From assembly GCA_964017065.1 (NCBI GenBank), contig OZ024789.1, forward strand, positions 9,294,422 to 9,358,421: 64,000 nucleotides of DNA, written 5' to 3'. Source of the stretch: Haliclona indistincta. Lineage: Eukaryota > Porifera > Demospongiae > Haplosclerida > Chalinidae. Position 1 is the stretch's first letter. Every line of letters starts with the position of its first letter. Shown in pieces: positions 46,401 to 59,800 of this stretch. A model generated the notes under the pieces. It was not told where the DNA came from and made no database searches. It worked only from the letters and a program-made list of their open reading frames with translations. The position numbers were made by a program, and so were the translations under genes.

Positions 46401-49400
46401 CACACACAGGATACAGTTTATTGTTACAGCACATTATTCTAAAAACCTATGGATGAAGATACAGAAAAAGCATTATTTGATATAGGTGCATGGAGAGACA
46501 GGACAGCTACAGTAATACCGTATTTCTTCTAAAACATTTGCTTGCCCAATATTTGAAAGCAATTGCGGCAGAAGTTCTATAAGCATCGAATAATTGGAGG
46601 TATGGTGACGAGCATGTTTCAACGAGAACGCATCTACAGCTCTTTTCCATGAAGTACAGGACTTTTCATGTCGGGCTGTTGGCTTACTATGATGAAGAAC
46701 CAAAGAAAGCGCTTGCCGAAATTTGGAGGTTTAGTTAGTACGCATTTCAGTGACTAGGTGCTGAAAAATAGGAGGTGCCAAATCTTTAGAAGAAATACAG
46801 TGACGGTTACACTCCGCGTTTTACGGTGTACAATATAACATGTAGGTGCTTTTCACAGGTTAGGTACAGTGTAAATAAAGTGTATGCACTTAACAACCAT
46901 GGTATTGATTTTGACTATGACATAACCTCTTTTGTGAGCTATTTTTGAAATTCTTTTTATTGTACAAGTGCAGGTAAGAATTGAGTTATCTAAACTCTCT
47001 TAAACTAGCAAACAGCCTCCTAGTAGGCTCACCGAGACTATTTTCTCCATGTAGGGCAATATGGGCTTCTGTTCTCACTATGAATGTCGTCAGGTTCGAA
47101 TGTAAACAAGCTATGAATAATAATGAGCATTACATCACACGCCCTATTCATTGAATCTAGTGCCTCCAGCTGAGAGGTAAGATAGCACTGTCATCATTGA
47201 GATAATCTGCTCTAATATAATTTTAATTCTCTTATAATATAAATTATAATTTTAATTCTCTATTTTTGTCTTTCATGATCAAATCCGTAGTTCACTGGAG
47301 CTTCCCTAATCCGTAATGGGCAGTAGTTTCTCAAAGAGGTGTCAGATATTAAATTTGAATGTATTACCCAATTTTAGACATTATTTTTTAGGCTTTTAGC
47401 ATCGTAAAAATTAATGCTTTTACCGAATGTATATGTAAGATTTTTGCATGTGCATGTGACTTTTAAAATACAAGCACTACCACAAAAATGAATAGACAAC
47501 ATAAATTATAATGTGAGCGGATTTGAGACAAGGGTCACTTTGCTCCTGCAATTTTCGAACGCATGCATGTTTTCAACTCGCTGCCATTCATCCAAATTTG
47601 ATATACAGCAACCAGAATGATCAAAATTAATAATTTTTTTATGGACAAAAAATTTCATTGAGTTTCAGTAATGTTTGACCGAGTAGCACACGTTTGAAAA
47701 CAGGTGTGTGTTCAAAAATTGCAGGAGCGAAGTGACCACTTTTCTCAAATCCGCTCACATAAAAAATTGTAGTTATAATAAAAGTTTTTGAAAATTATTT
47801 GTACATGTAAATCTGTACAGTTGGATCAAAAAATTGTTTCACTTACTTTAGATAAAGAGCTTCTAGTTTTCTCTCAGCTACATCTTTCTTCTTTGTAGCT
47901 TTCATTGTCTTTTTTCTCTCCTAAAGAATAGCAATGCAGCATAACTCCTACATGAGCCTGACAACACAAGTCACTTTACCTCATCTATTCGTGAGTCTAC
48001 TTGACGCGTAGTAGCCTCCATCTCCAATAACTAGAGACAAAAATAGAGAGATAGTGAGTGAGTGAGTGTCAGTGAGTGAGTGAGTGAGTGAGTGAGTGAG
48101 TGAGTGGGTGAGTGAGTGAGTGAGTGGGTGAGTGAGTGAGTGAGTGAGTGAGTGAGTGAGTGAGTGAGTGAGTGAGTGAGTGAGTGAGAGTATGCACATG
48201 TACATCATTATTTTATTTCACTCACTTTTTCAGAGAGCCTATGTTTGCTCTTTATCTCATTCTCCCATATTTCTCTTAATTCGTCCATTTCATTTTGCAA
48301 TTTTATATTCTCTTCTTTCACATCTTTTAGTTTCACCAATTCTGATGCCTGATCAGAAGCTATTTTTTTCAAACTAGCACGAGCCTAGAGAGAGAGAAAG
48401 AGGTCAACTGCTATCTGAGTTCTCAGTGTCCTCACTTGTCTTATCTGTGCTACATCAGTCCTAGCTTGTACGCATTGTGCTTCTAGCTTTTTAAAGTTTT
48501 TCTTCAATTCGATCAACTGTTTCTCATCCGACGCTTTCTGCGTCTTTTGCTTTGCCTAAAGACAACAACAGCAACACACACAGTACATGTAATAAACCTG
48601 AGCAATAATAACTATTTTCATGCATGTATACTACTTTTATAGCATGAGACAAACATCTCTATACCAACATGACAGTATAGACACCTCATAATAATTATGA
48701 ACTACAGCATAAAATTATATTCTGCATTTGTACTGAACCAGTACTGAACCGTCATCGAACCGTGTGCTGCTAGTTTGGTTGCAAACATTTCTGATAGTAC
48801 GAATCCTAACCAAACACATCATGGTACCCTAACCATAGGTTGGCTGTTACCATGACGCTACCATGGTTACCATGATGTTACCATGGTTACCACGATGCTA
48901 CCATGGTGGTATCCTAACTATAGGTTGGCTGTATCCAGAATGGTTCGGTTGTGTTTTAAAAAGTACATGTACACAGTATGGTACAGTACAGAGAAGGCCT
49001 GGAATAGACTTGCTAGTTCTGTTACGAACTGATTGCCAGCTTTACCTGAGGGGACCATAAAAGGTTTCGCCTCCAATGTACTGCCTGGTTGTAAGCATTC
49101 TCAACAGCGTCTGTGAAGGAGGCGCCATCACGGTTGCCCCATATAAATTTAGAGGCTGACATCTCTGAGAAAGGAGGGAGCTCATAAGAGGTTGTAGCAT
49201 TAAGTTCATCCGACACTTCCCCAGTGTCAGCAACTATTGTTGGTATTTCCATACCAGGCATTAAAGGTGACCACTGATGTGGAGGCATGTCATCTCGGAC
49301 TGCTTCGTCTAACAACGGCAAAAAATTGCTGAAGCTGTCGTTTATTTCGACTCGTCTGTCCACAAGGATAACACTGTCATCTCCATCGGCCTCCGTGGTT

Positions 49401-50801
49401 GCTGATAAAGTCCCTGGGCTCGGTGGAGTGCTAGCATATAAAATGGCGGCCTGTGTCACTGTCAGAGCTTGACTTGTTTGAATGGACTAGGAGGTGTTCT
49501 CACATCTTCCATTTCTTCCGGGAAGACAATTGGTACAACTTGAACCATTTTTCTTACAGACACAGGCTTTACAGCGCCCCTTGCCGTTCCAGCGGCAACA
49601 GGTCGGCATTGCAACACGACTGTATCATCATTACCAAGTACATACAGCTGTGTATTTCGTGGTTAGTTGTACTGTACTTACAATGTATACGTTTGATTTA
49701 CACATGTCATTCACCGAGGTCCGTTAGCTCAGTCGGTTAGAGCGTCGTGCTAATAACGCGAAGGTCATGAGTTCGAGACTCATACGGACCATCTTTTTTT
49801 CATGTACTGTTTTTTGTCTTGAAAAGGCGCACTTGACAACAGCAAATTAGGGAGCTTGAAGAAGCCGGTCGCCGGAGTGCTGCCAGAGAGAACGCCCACA
49901 CAGAGACCAAAAAGAAGCTGCTCTCAACTAAACTTGAGAAGGAAATTGCAGAAAAGCAAGCCCTAAAGGTACAATAACCAATGCACATTCTCTAACAAGG
50001 CTTTTACACTGCACGCACCAAACTCCTCTCAAAAGAATATCTTTAAAGGCTGCGATGCTGATGCCAATGCTTCTACTCCAGAAACCACATGCCACTTCCA
50101 AGGCTAAAGAACATCTTCAATGCCTCGATAGACGTCTTAACCACTGGTTTGCAGGGGAAATTGAACTTCTCCTACAGGAAGCCAAGGCCATCCAACAGCA
50201 TATTCCCAGAGAACAGTCAACTCCTAAACCACCCAGACAGGCAGAAGACTTTGCTAATCTCATGCAGAAGGGCATGTTGCAGCTCTCCGCATAAGAACTC
50301 CACAGGTGTCTTGAGCCGGCCTAGATGATTATGATAAATGGCCAAACCAAACGGCCAAATGGTGCAATAGACTCACAAAGGATAGAACATCATGATGGTA
50401 TATGCATCATGTGCATGGGATCACTGAGTTTGGACAAAATGAGCCAAGTGTTCAAAAAGTGTTTTCAAGCGTCTTCGTCTGGAACACTGTATTATTAATT
50501 TTACACAAAAAACTGAACGGTCCTACATGAATTTTGCTTTATTTTTTTATCTTTGCCCACATGGTGTAAATTCAGTATTAATTTTGAACATAAAGTGCAG
50601 TTAAAAAAACGAAAATACAAAATCCCTATTACTAGGTTTAAGAAAGGCTTTCTACATACATTATTCTAAACATGTACATGTACTTCTACATGAACCTTCT
50701 TTCTCACCTTCAGTGCTTCGATTTCTTGACTACACTCGTCCTCATGTGCTTCAATGTAAGCATTAAGTTCACCCAACTCCTCTTCAAGCTGGAGGAGAAA
50801 G

Positions 50802-50833
<32 letters not shown>

Positions 50834-53800
50834 AGAGGGAGAGAGGGAGAGAGAGAGAGACCAGGAAACACAGTATTACAACACGTAAATGTAAAGAAAT
50901 TAACTAATTCCAAGCCACATGCTAATCAGCGACAGAAAAATCCTACACTGGAACCTCTCTAAGGCGGACATCATTGGGAAAATCGTCCATTACAGAGAGG
51001 GTGTCCTCTGGTCAAGGGTTTATCACACATTATGTGGGGAAAATCCTCTACACACAAATGTAATAAATGCAATAAAATCATTGAGTAAAAACATGCAATA
51101 AATCAATGCAATAATCTACATGCAATAAATCATGGAGCTGCTGTTACCTTTACATTAGTCTTCTTGAGTGCCCTGTACTCAACTTCAACTTCTCTCTGTT
51201 TCTTCTCTGCTGTCTGTCTCTCCTCGACAGCCTCCAACAGACGGCTCTCTGTCTTCTTGAGCTGCTCCCAAGTGCTCACGTGACTCTCCTGAGCAGTCTC
51301 ACTATCCTCTCTCATTTGCAATAACTCATAATGCTGACTAGTAACCACAGACTCAAGATCATAGATCTAGTGAGAAACAAAACAAATACAAATACATCGA
51401 CATTATCTGAAACAAAAATACTCTTTTCTGCCGCAGTGCTGACTTTTTACCAAATAGGCTGACAGGGCTATGGGCTATGGATGTTTCTACTGCAGGGCTC
51501 AGGCAGGGCTATTAACTTTTTGTAAAATTAATACAGATCTATCCCTTTTCTAGAAAAAGCTAATTCTGTGTCCAGCAGTGCAACACGCTACACAAGCCAC
51601 ATGTACTGTAAATGTAGTGAAGCTACAAAAGAGAAAGGGTAACAAGGATACAGAAGCGGGACGTGTGCACAGAACATGGAGGCACGGGTATCAGGACATA
51701 GAGACGTGGGTATCAGGACAGAGGCACGGGTATCAGGACATAGAGACGTGGGTATCAGGACATAGAGACGTGGGTATCAGGACATAGAGACATGGGTATC
51801 AGGACATAGAGACGTGGTATCAGGACATAGAGACGTGGGTATCAGGACATAGAGGCGTGAGTATCAGGACATAGAGACGTGGGTATCAGGACATAGAGGC
51901 GTGGTTATCAGGACATAGAGACACGGGTATCAGGACATAGAGACATGGGTATCAGGACATAGAGACGTGGTATCAGGACATAGAGACGTGGGTATCAGGA
52001 CATAGAGGCGTGAGTATCAGGACATAGAGACGTGGGTATCAGGACATAGAGGCGTGGTTATCAGGACATAGAGACACGGGTATCAGGACATAGAGACGTG
52101 GTTATCAGGACATAGAGACACGGGTATCAGGACATAGAGACGTGAGTATCAGGACATAGAGACGTGGGAATCAGGACATAGAGACGTGAGTATCAGGACA
52201 TAGAGACGTGGGTATCAGGACGTGGATATAAACAGATCAAGATGCTTCAGTATGATAGCTAAATGGTTTGCGCACTAACCTGTCTCTGTAGTTCTTCAAA
52301 TTTTTCTGCATCTTCCTGCACCAACTTTATTAGCCTGTCAATCTCGGGTATTACCCTAACAGGCATGGACCGCAGTCTCTGAAGACCAGGATTGGTCCAC
52401 ATACGGTTGGGTGAGGACCATGATGGAGTAGAGACTGGGACTGGAGAGGGCCGTACGGAAACAGGAATGGAGGGTTGTACAGGAACAGGGATAGGAGAAG
52501 GACTGTAAGGATAAATGAGTGAGAGTATGAGTGAGTGAGTGAGTGAGTGAGTGAGTGAGTGAGTGAGTGAGAGTATGAGTGAGTGAGTGAGTGAGTGAGT
52601 GAGTGAGTGAATGCATGGACGAGTGTGGGTCTACCTTGGTAACTCCATAAGAGCATGTGCTTGATTAACAGTACGAGGAGTATCTTGTTCTTCAGAATCC
52701 TAAATTTAGAAATTAGAGTATTAAAGGTGCGTTCACATGGACTATGCAAAGTGGATCGAATTTGCATTCAATCCGGTTCATCAGTGTTCACATGAATCTG
52801 CTTGAAATCAGTGCGAATCGAATGAGCATTGCATTCGATCACCTCCGAAGATAGATTGAAAGTGGATTGGATACTTTAGTACGAGGGTGCACATTGTCGT
52901 GAGTAGACAAGAGGTGCTTGTCAAACTAGTAAACCTTCATAATGGACATTTGAAGCATCGTTGAAAGCTACAGGAAGAGCGCAGTGTAGCTTTTTGAGCT
53001 GTGCAATTCACTACATGTGAACGCTTGAGATGCGCATTGAATTCACTTCCAATTCGCATTGGCGGTTTTGGGAATACAATGCGCAATTCCATGTGAACAC
53101 ACCTTAAGTTTATTATCACCCTCACCCTCTTTCTTACTCATTTACTCATCACATACTCACCCACCCATCCTCCCTCCCTCTTTCCCTCATACACCCACTA
53201 ACTTACCTCATCGGAAAAGGCTGCACTTCGTATACTGTGCGTGTCTTCTTGTAAGTCTATCTCTTCGCTATCTTCTTCATCTTCACTTTCATCTAAATAC
53301 TCGGACTCCTCTTCTTCTACAGAGAGTATCATTCCACTTGTGTCTGTCCCTTGATATCCTCGTCGAACAAAGTGGGCTCTCTGCCTGTTATCGGGAGGCG
53401 GGGGCTCTAGTGTAGAGGGTGTGGTTGGAACGATCAATGGCGGAGATATGACCCCATTAGCTGGCGGAGTCATGGGAGTTTGAGTCCGGGCAGAGCCCAA
53501 GAGGGCTCGTGGAGCCAAAGGTATCGGAGTTCCTGGAAGTGGAGGATTCTCACAAGGGTTAGGCTGACTAGCAGGCAAAGTTTCAGGAGCCATGAAAGGT
53601 CTAGTATTGGACAAGGGAGAAACACTGTTAGACGGAGTCTTGGGAGGAGTAGAAGACTCAGGACTCTTGGCTGCTGTGGAAGGTGTCTTGGGAGGGGCAG
53701 TTGACTTGGACTTACTGGAAGTCTTGGATGAAGTAGAGTCTGTTTGAGATCTACTGGGAGGAGTCTTGGGCAGCTTTGCTACTGAGGAAGGCCTACTTGA

Positions 53801-56800
53801 AAGAGGGACAGTGTCAGTAGCAGCCTTGGGAGCTGAGGAAGGCCTGCTACTGGAATGACTCTTGGACAAAGAAGAAGCACTGCTAGAGGGAGTCTTGGGA
53901 GGTGCAGTGTCATTTTCAGCTGTCATTGCTGTTGTGGATGGTCTACTAGGAAGACTCTTGGGCACTGCAGGGTCACTGCTAGAAGGAATGTTTGGAGAAG
54001 AAATGTCTGTAGCAGTCTTGGGTGCTGTGGAAGGATTCTTGATCAGGGCAGAGTCACTGCTTGAGGGAGTCTTGGGAGGGGCAGTAGACATTGACTTACT
54101 GGAAATCTTGGACACAGCAGTGTCAGTAGCACTCTTGGACACTGTGGGAGACCTACTGGAAACATTCTTTGGCGGGACAGTATCAGCAGGCAAAACTTCA
54201 GTGTTTGACACTTTGGAAGGCATAAGAGAAGTGTCACTGCTTGAGGGAGCTTTGGGAGGGGCAGTTGACTCCGGCTTAGGCCTACTGGATGACGACTTGG
54301 ACAGGGAAGAGTCACTGCTTGAGGGAGCTTTGGGAGGGGCAGTTGACTCAGGTTTAGGCCTACTGGATGACGACTTGGACGGAGAAGATTCACTACTTGA
54401 GGGAGCTTTGGGAGGGGCAGTTGCCTCAGGTTTAGGCCTACTAGATGATGACTTGGACAGGGAAGAGTCACTGCTTGAGGGAGCTTTGGGAGGGGCAGTT
54501 GACTCAGGTTTAGGCCTACTGGATGACGACTTGGACAGGGAAGAGTCACTGCTTGAGGGAGCTTTGGGAGGGGCAGTTGACTCAGGTTTAGGCCTACTGG
54601 ATGACGACTTGGACAGGGAAGAGTCACTGCTTGAGGGAGCTTTGGGAGGGGCAGTTGACTCAGGTTTAGGCCTACTGGATGACGACTTGGACAGGGAAGA
54701 GTCACTGCTTGAGGGAGCTTTGAGAGGGGCAGTTGACTCAGGTTTATGCCTACTAGATGACGACTTGGACAGGGAAGAGTCACTGCTTGATGGAGGTTTG
54801 GGAGGGGCAGTTGACTCAGGTTTAGGCCTACTGGATGACGACTTGGACAGGGAAGAGTCACTGCTTGAGGGAGCTTTGGGAGGGGCAGTTGCCTCAGGTT
54901 TAGGCCTACTGGATGACGACTTGGACAGGGAAGAGTCACTGCTTGAGGGAGCTTTGGGAGGGGCAGTTGACTCAGGTTTATGCCTACTGGATGACGACTT
55001 GGACAGGGAAGAGTCACTGCTTGATGGAGCTTTGGGAGGGGCAGTTGACTCAGGTTTAGGCCTACTGGATGACAACTTGGACGGGGAAGATTCACTGCTT
55101 GAGGGAGCTTTGGGAGGGGCAGTTGACTCAGGCTTAGGCCTACTGGATGACGACTTGGACAGGGAAGAGTCACTGCTTGATGGAGCTTTGGGAGGGGCTG
55201 TTGACTCAGGTTTAGGCCTACTGGATGACGACTTGGACAGGGAAGAGTCACTGCTTGATGGAGCTTTGGGAGGGGCTGTTGACTCAGGTTTAGGCCTACT
55301 GGATGACGACTTGGACAGGGAAGATTCACTGCTTGAGGGAGCTTTGGGAGGGGCAGTTGACTCAGGTTTAGGCCTACTGGATGACGACTTGGACAGGGAA
55401 GAGTCACTGCTTGATGAAGCTTTGGGAGGGGCAGTTGACTCAGGTTTAGGCCTACTGGATGAAGACTTGGACAGGGAAGAGTCACTGCTTGAGGGAGCTT
55501 TGGGAGGGGCAGTTGACTCAGGTTTAGGCCTACTGGATGAAGACTTGGACGGGGAAGATTCACTGCTTGAGCGAGCTTTGGGAGGGGCAGTTGACTCAGG
55601 TTTAGGCCTACTGGATGAAGACTTGGACGGGGAAGAGTCACTGCTTGAGGGAGCTTTGGGAGGGGCAGTTGACTCAGGCTTAGGCCTACTGGATGAAGAC
55701 TTGGACAGAGAAGAGTCACTGCTTGAGGGAGCTTTGGGAGGGGCCGTTGACTCAGGTTTAGGCCTACTGGATGACGACTTGGACGGGGAAGACTCACTGC
55801 TTGATGGAGCTTTGGGAGGGGCAGTTGACTCAGGTTTAGGCCTACTGGATGAAGACTTGGACAGAGAAGAGTCACTGCTTGAGGGAGCTTTGGGAGGGGC
55901 CGTTGACTCAGGTTTAGGCCTACTGGATGAAGACTTGGACAGAGAAGAGTCACTGCTTGAGGGAGCTTTGGGAGGGGCCGTTGACTCAGGTTTAGGCCTA
56001 CTGGATGAAGACTTGGATGGGGAAGAGTCACTGCTTGATGGATTTTTGGGAGGGGCAGTTGACTCAGGTTTAGGCCTACTGGATGAAGACTTGGACGGGG
56101 AAGAGTCACTGCTTGAGGGAGCTTTGGGAGGGGCCGTTGACTCAGGTTTAGGCCTACTGGATGACGACTTGGACAGGGAAGAGTCACTGCTTGATGGAGC
56201 TTTGGGAGGGGCAGTTGACTCAGGTTTAGGCCTACTGGATGACGACTTGGACAGGGAAGAGTCACTGCTTGAGGGAGCTTTGGGAGGGGCACTTGACTCA
56301 GGTTTAGGCCTACTGGAAGAAGACTTGGACACAGCAGAATTAGCAGGCTTTGGCGCTGTAGAACTTCCATTAGAAGAAGTCTTGAGCAGGTCAGGGTCAG
56401 TCTGAGACTTACTGGAAGGAGTCTTGGGAGGAGCGTTATCTGAAGGCAAAATCTCAGGACTTTTAGGAGGCGTACTAGCCTTGGATGAAGAAGACTCACT
56501 ATTGGAAGGACTATCAGGCACAGCATAGTCACTGCTTGAGGGAGCTTTGGGAGGGGCAGTGTCTGTGGAAGGTGCCATTAGAGTTGGGAGTTTCAGAAGT
56601 GGACTCTCGGGTGTTTTTGGTGGTTCAGCAGGAAGGAGCAAGAGAGTCTCACGAGGAGAACCAGCAGATGACCGACTTTCGGATGATTTTGGCGAGGCAG
56701 AAGATTCTTCGTGAGTAGGAAGAAGTGAGGCAGCCTCTTCATTAGAAACTTGACTTCCTTCAGACAGTAGACTAATGTCAGCTGGAGCAGAGTACTTGAA

Positions 56801-59800
56801 GAGCTCTGATACTGGATTATTCTCAGCAAGTGGACTCACGGGTGATTTCGGTGAAGACGGGGCAGAATCTGTGAGAGCTGGAAGCTTCGGAAGAGGAGGG
56901 AGTGCTTTATGAGGTCCTGCTATGGAACGAGCAGATCTAGCTTGAGTTGCTGGGGCAGAATGAATCTCACGGCCGGGAATAGAAATGTCTGAAAAAGAAC
57001 CAAGACTGCTAGTACTGCTATCACTTGGAGGAGAAGGCTCTCCTCTCTCCCACTTGGCGGCCATTTTTGGAACACCATTTCGGCGGACAACCCTCAGTGC
57101 CTCTCTAGCTGAGGAAATGCTTCGAGTGGTTGGTGGAGAGTTAGGAGATTCCCCATCTTCCTCGCTCTTCTGTCGCATCAGTCGCAGAAATTCATTGTAT
57201 GAGTCTCGCTTGCGTTGGGTAGCGGTGTCAAATTGCTTGACAAGTGGAGCAAGCATACTATCGTCAGATCGTCTCTTTTTTTGGGAGCCAGGGCTGCACT
57301 TAACTTGGACATCACCAGTTGCGATATCAGTTTGCAGTCCCTGACTGACTGTGAGCGGACTGGGGCTCCTTGGTAGAGATTGACTCGGGCTGTTTGACAA
57401 CGATAAACTCTTGTTTGGCATCGGAGACGAGCTTCTATTCAATATCGCAGAAGGGCTCTTGTCGGACGGAGATGACGATGGACTTGCATTTGACATTGCA
57501 GACGAGCTTCTATCCGAAGAGCTCTTGTTAGAAGACGAAGATGGACTCGTGTTTGACATCGAAGATGCACTCCTGTTGTTTAGAGGAGAGCGGCGACCGC
57601 TGTTCAACGACGAATTTAACATGCTTGGGAAGATGACGGAAGAGCTGGGCCGTCTTTTAATGGCAAGCGAGGAGGAAGCCTGCAGTGATGTCTCGGACAT
57701 CTTCTCCACAGGGGATGCGGTGTGGATGGCGGAAATGATCGAAGGCAGTGTCTTTGGTGATACAGAAGCAGCTCCTTCATTCTTCTTGTTCTCTTTAACA
57801 CCAGAGGCATTGCAACCGCTTGAACCAGCTGTAAAAATAAAATACAAATGCAGTATAGGGGGTTATTTGAAAGGCATAGTGTTTCACAATGTACATGTAT
57901 TACAAATAATTATAATCAAATAAACACTCCTAAGAGAGAGTCCCTAGTGGGACTCTTATAGAGTCGGACAGCTGTAGGTACCCTGCCCAAATTCCTTCAT
58001 GTATAAACGTACAGTGTATGATCATACTTGTTTAGGGACAATGCAAAAGACTTTTGCGATAATCTCTGTAGTGGCTGTTATATTCACGTCCCCAGATCTT
58101 TCTTGAAAGTATAGAGTCCATCACGCCTCTAACTAGCCTTGACGGCCGTCTTTAACCTCTCTGACGACAAAAGCGCCCATAGTTGACTACCTACGTACTT
58201 ATAGATTGTATCTAAACTGCAGGACAGCTCTTGGGGGTGCGTAGACATCTCAAGATAAAAGCCTATCAAGCAATGTCAACGTTCACGGTCACGCCCACTT
58301 GACACACCTAGTCCTCGTGGTCAGCACTTTGCTGTCTTCTGTTTAGCAGTGCAGTTTCAATAGCATGAAGTAGGTTGGCTTTAGCTGAAAAGCTCCTTCT
58401 GAAAACCAAACTAAGGAGCTAACTCTACAATGTGCAACACGCCGAGGGTTTTGTGAAATCTGTTCATTATTGATGATAGCATAATGCATTATAGCTACCA
58501 TACATGCACTAAAATTTGATTGGCATATAACGATCGAAAGGCCTCAAGAAAGACTAATACCAGGCCTCGTTGCAGAGTCAAGAAGTTTAACCAGCTTTGA
58601 CGCGCTTTGACGTACGGTACATATGAGACGAGTGAGAATATCAATATGCATGGCGGTTGGGTGACACACCCACAATACCGTAAACTGCTCTTACAAGAAC
58701 ACATAGCTGAGTGTTTTCGTGGAGATTTTCGAGTGGTAGGACGCAAACAGCCGTGTTGTTTGATAACACATATATACGTACGTACATATACAGACGGACA
58801 CAAACGCATAACCCTAGTGCATACTGCGCACGGGTAACTAAACATCACCTAATTGAATTTGATGGCCATAGGAGTGAAACAATTCAACAGTTGTGCTGGG
58901 ACAACTTATCTCAAATTACAGTTTATGTTGCTGTACTGCTCTTGTCAGCGACTATCATATGTCACACAAAGAATGAAGGAACTAATAATTAACAAGGAAA
59001 CCAACCACTGGTGTATAAACAGATCAAAGAATCCTATCATTATTAGGTGTGAATGCGGACAGGGCAATGCATGAGACTAACACAACTGCATGAATCCCAC
59101 TCTTGCACATACTAAAACTCCAAGGCATAATGACTGTTAGCATGGTGACAGTACATGATGTTATGCTAAACCAAATTTCTCTGCAAGAGTGCTGAGAACA
59201 TTATTGCTCAGTTTTCTTAGGCTATGTACCTCAGTCAAACACTGAAACTTTGCAACTCAGTGTAAATGTTTGACACCTGCATGCATTAGAATTATTCATG
59301 TCATGATTTATTCAGTGCTATAGGCACCATGAAGCTTTCATACCTTAACCCTTTAATTGCTGAATTATTTCGTCCAAATTTTGACCTGGTCTAAACTGGT
59401 AGTTTGTCTTGCAATTTTCTCCACCATCCCGTACGCTAGCTGTTCCAAACTAGCACCCTCTTCTCCTGGTATATAAAATTTTACGACCATGTGCTAAACT
59501 CCAAGTTGGCCACTCTCACTTCCGAACTGAAGCCACTTAAGTGTTGCGGCCTCGTCATTTTTCAGCTGATTTTGGTCTTCGTCTAGCCATGGTGAAGGAT
59601 ACAAAAACCTGGTGGTGTCCAGGTGAGCAAACAGGACAGTTTAGACCATGATCAATGCAAAATGGGCGTTTCCGGGCATCCTGAAGCCACAAAAATGCCA
59701 AAAATCTTCTCGCCGCGAAGCGCCTTTCGGTTCTGCCCTAAGGAATACAAGCCTATGTCAATCTTCGGTTACAGTAATGTTTTAGTTGAATAGGCGAGAG

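Noticed and set aside
51640..52225. CRISPR-like array
   Set aside because: Units are adjacent with no spacers and the genome is eukaryotic; it is a minisatellite.
53862..56405. 847-codon open frame on the plus strand and an 829-codon second minus frame
   Set aside because: Both follow from the 75-bp array in the real exon, whose unit has no stop in these frames. They have no starts, splice context or composition of their own.
38720..57828. Assignment of the coiled-coil gene to the TACC family (acidic N-half, C-terminal coiled coil)
   Set aside because: The general layout fits, but I could not match the conserved TACC-domain residues.
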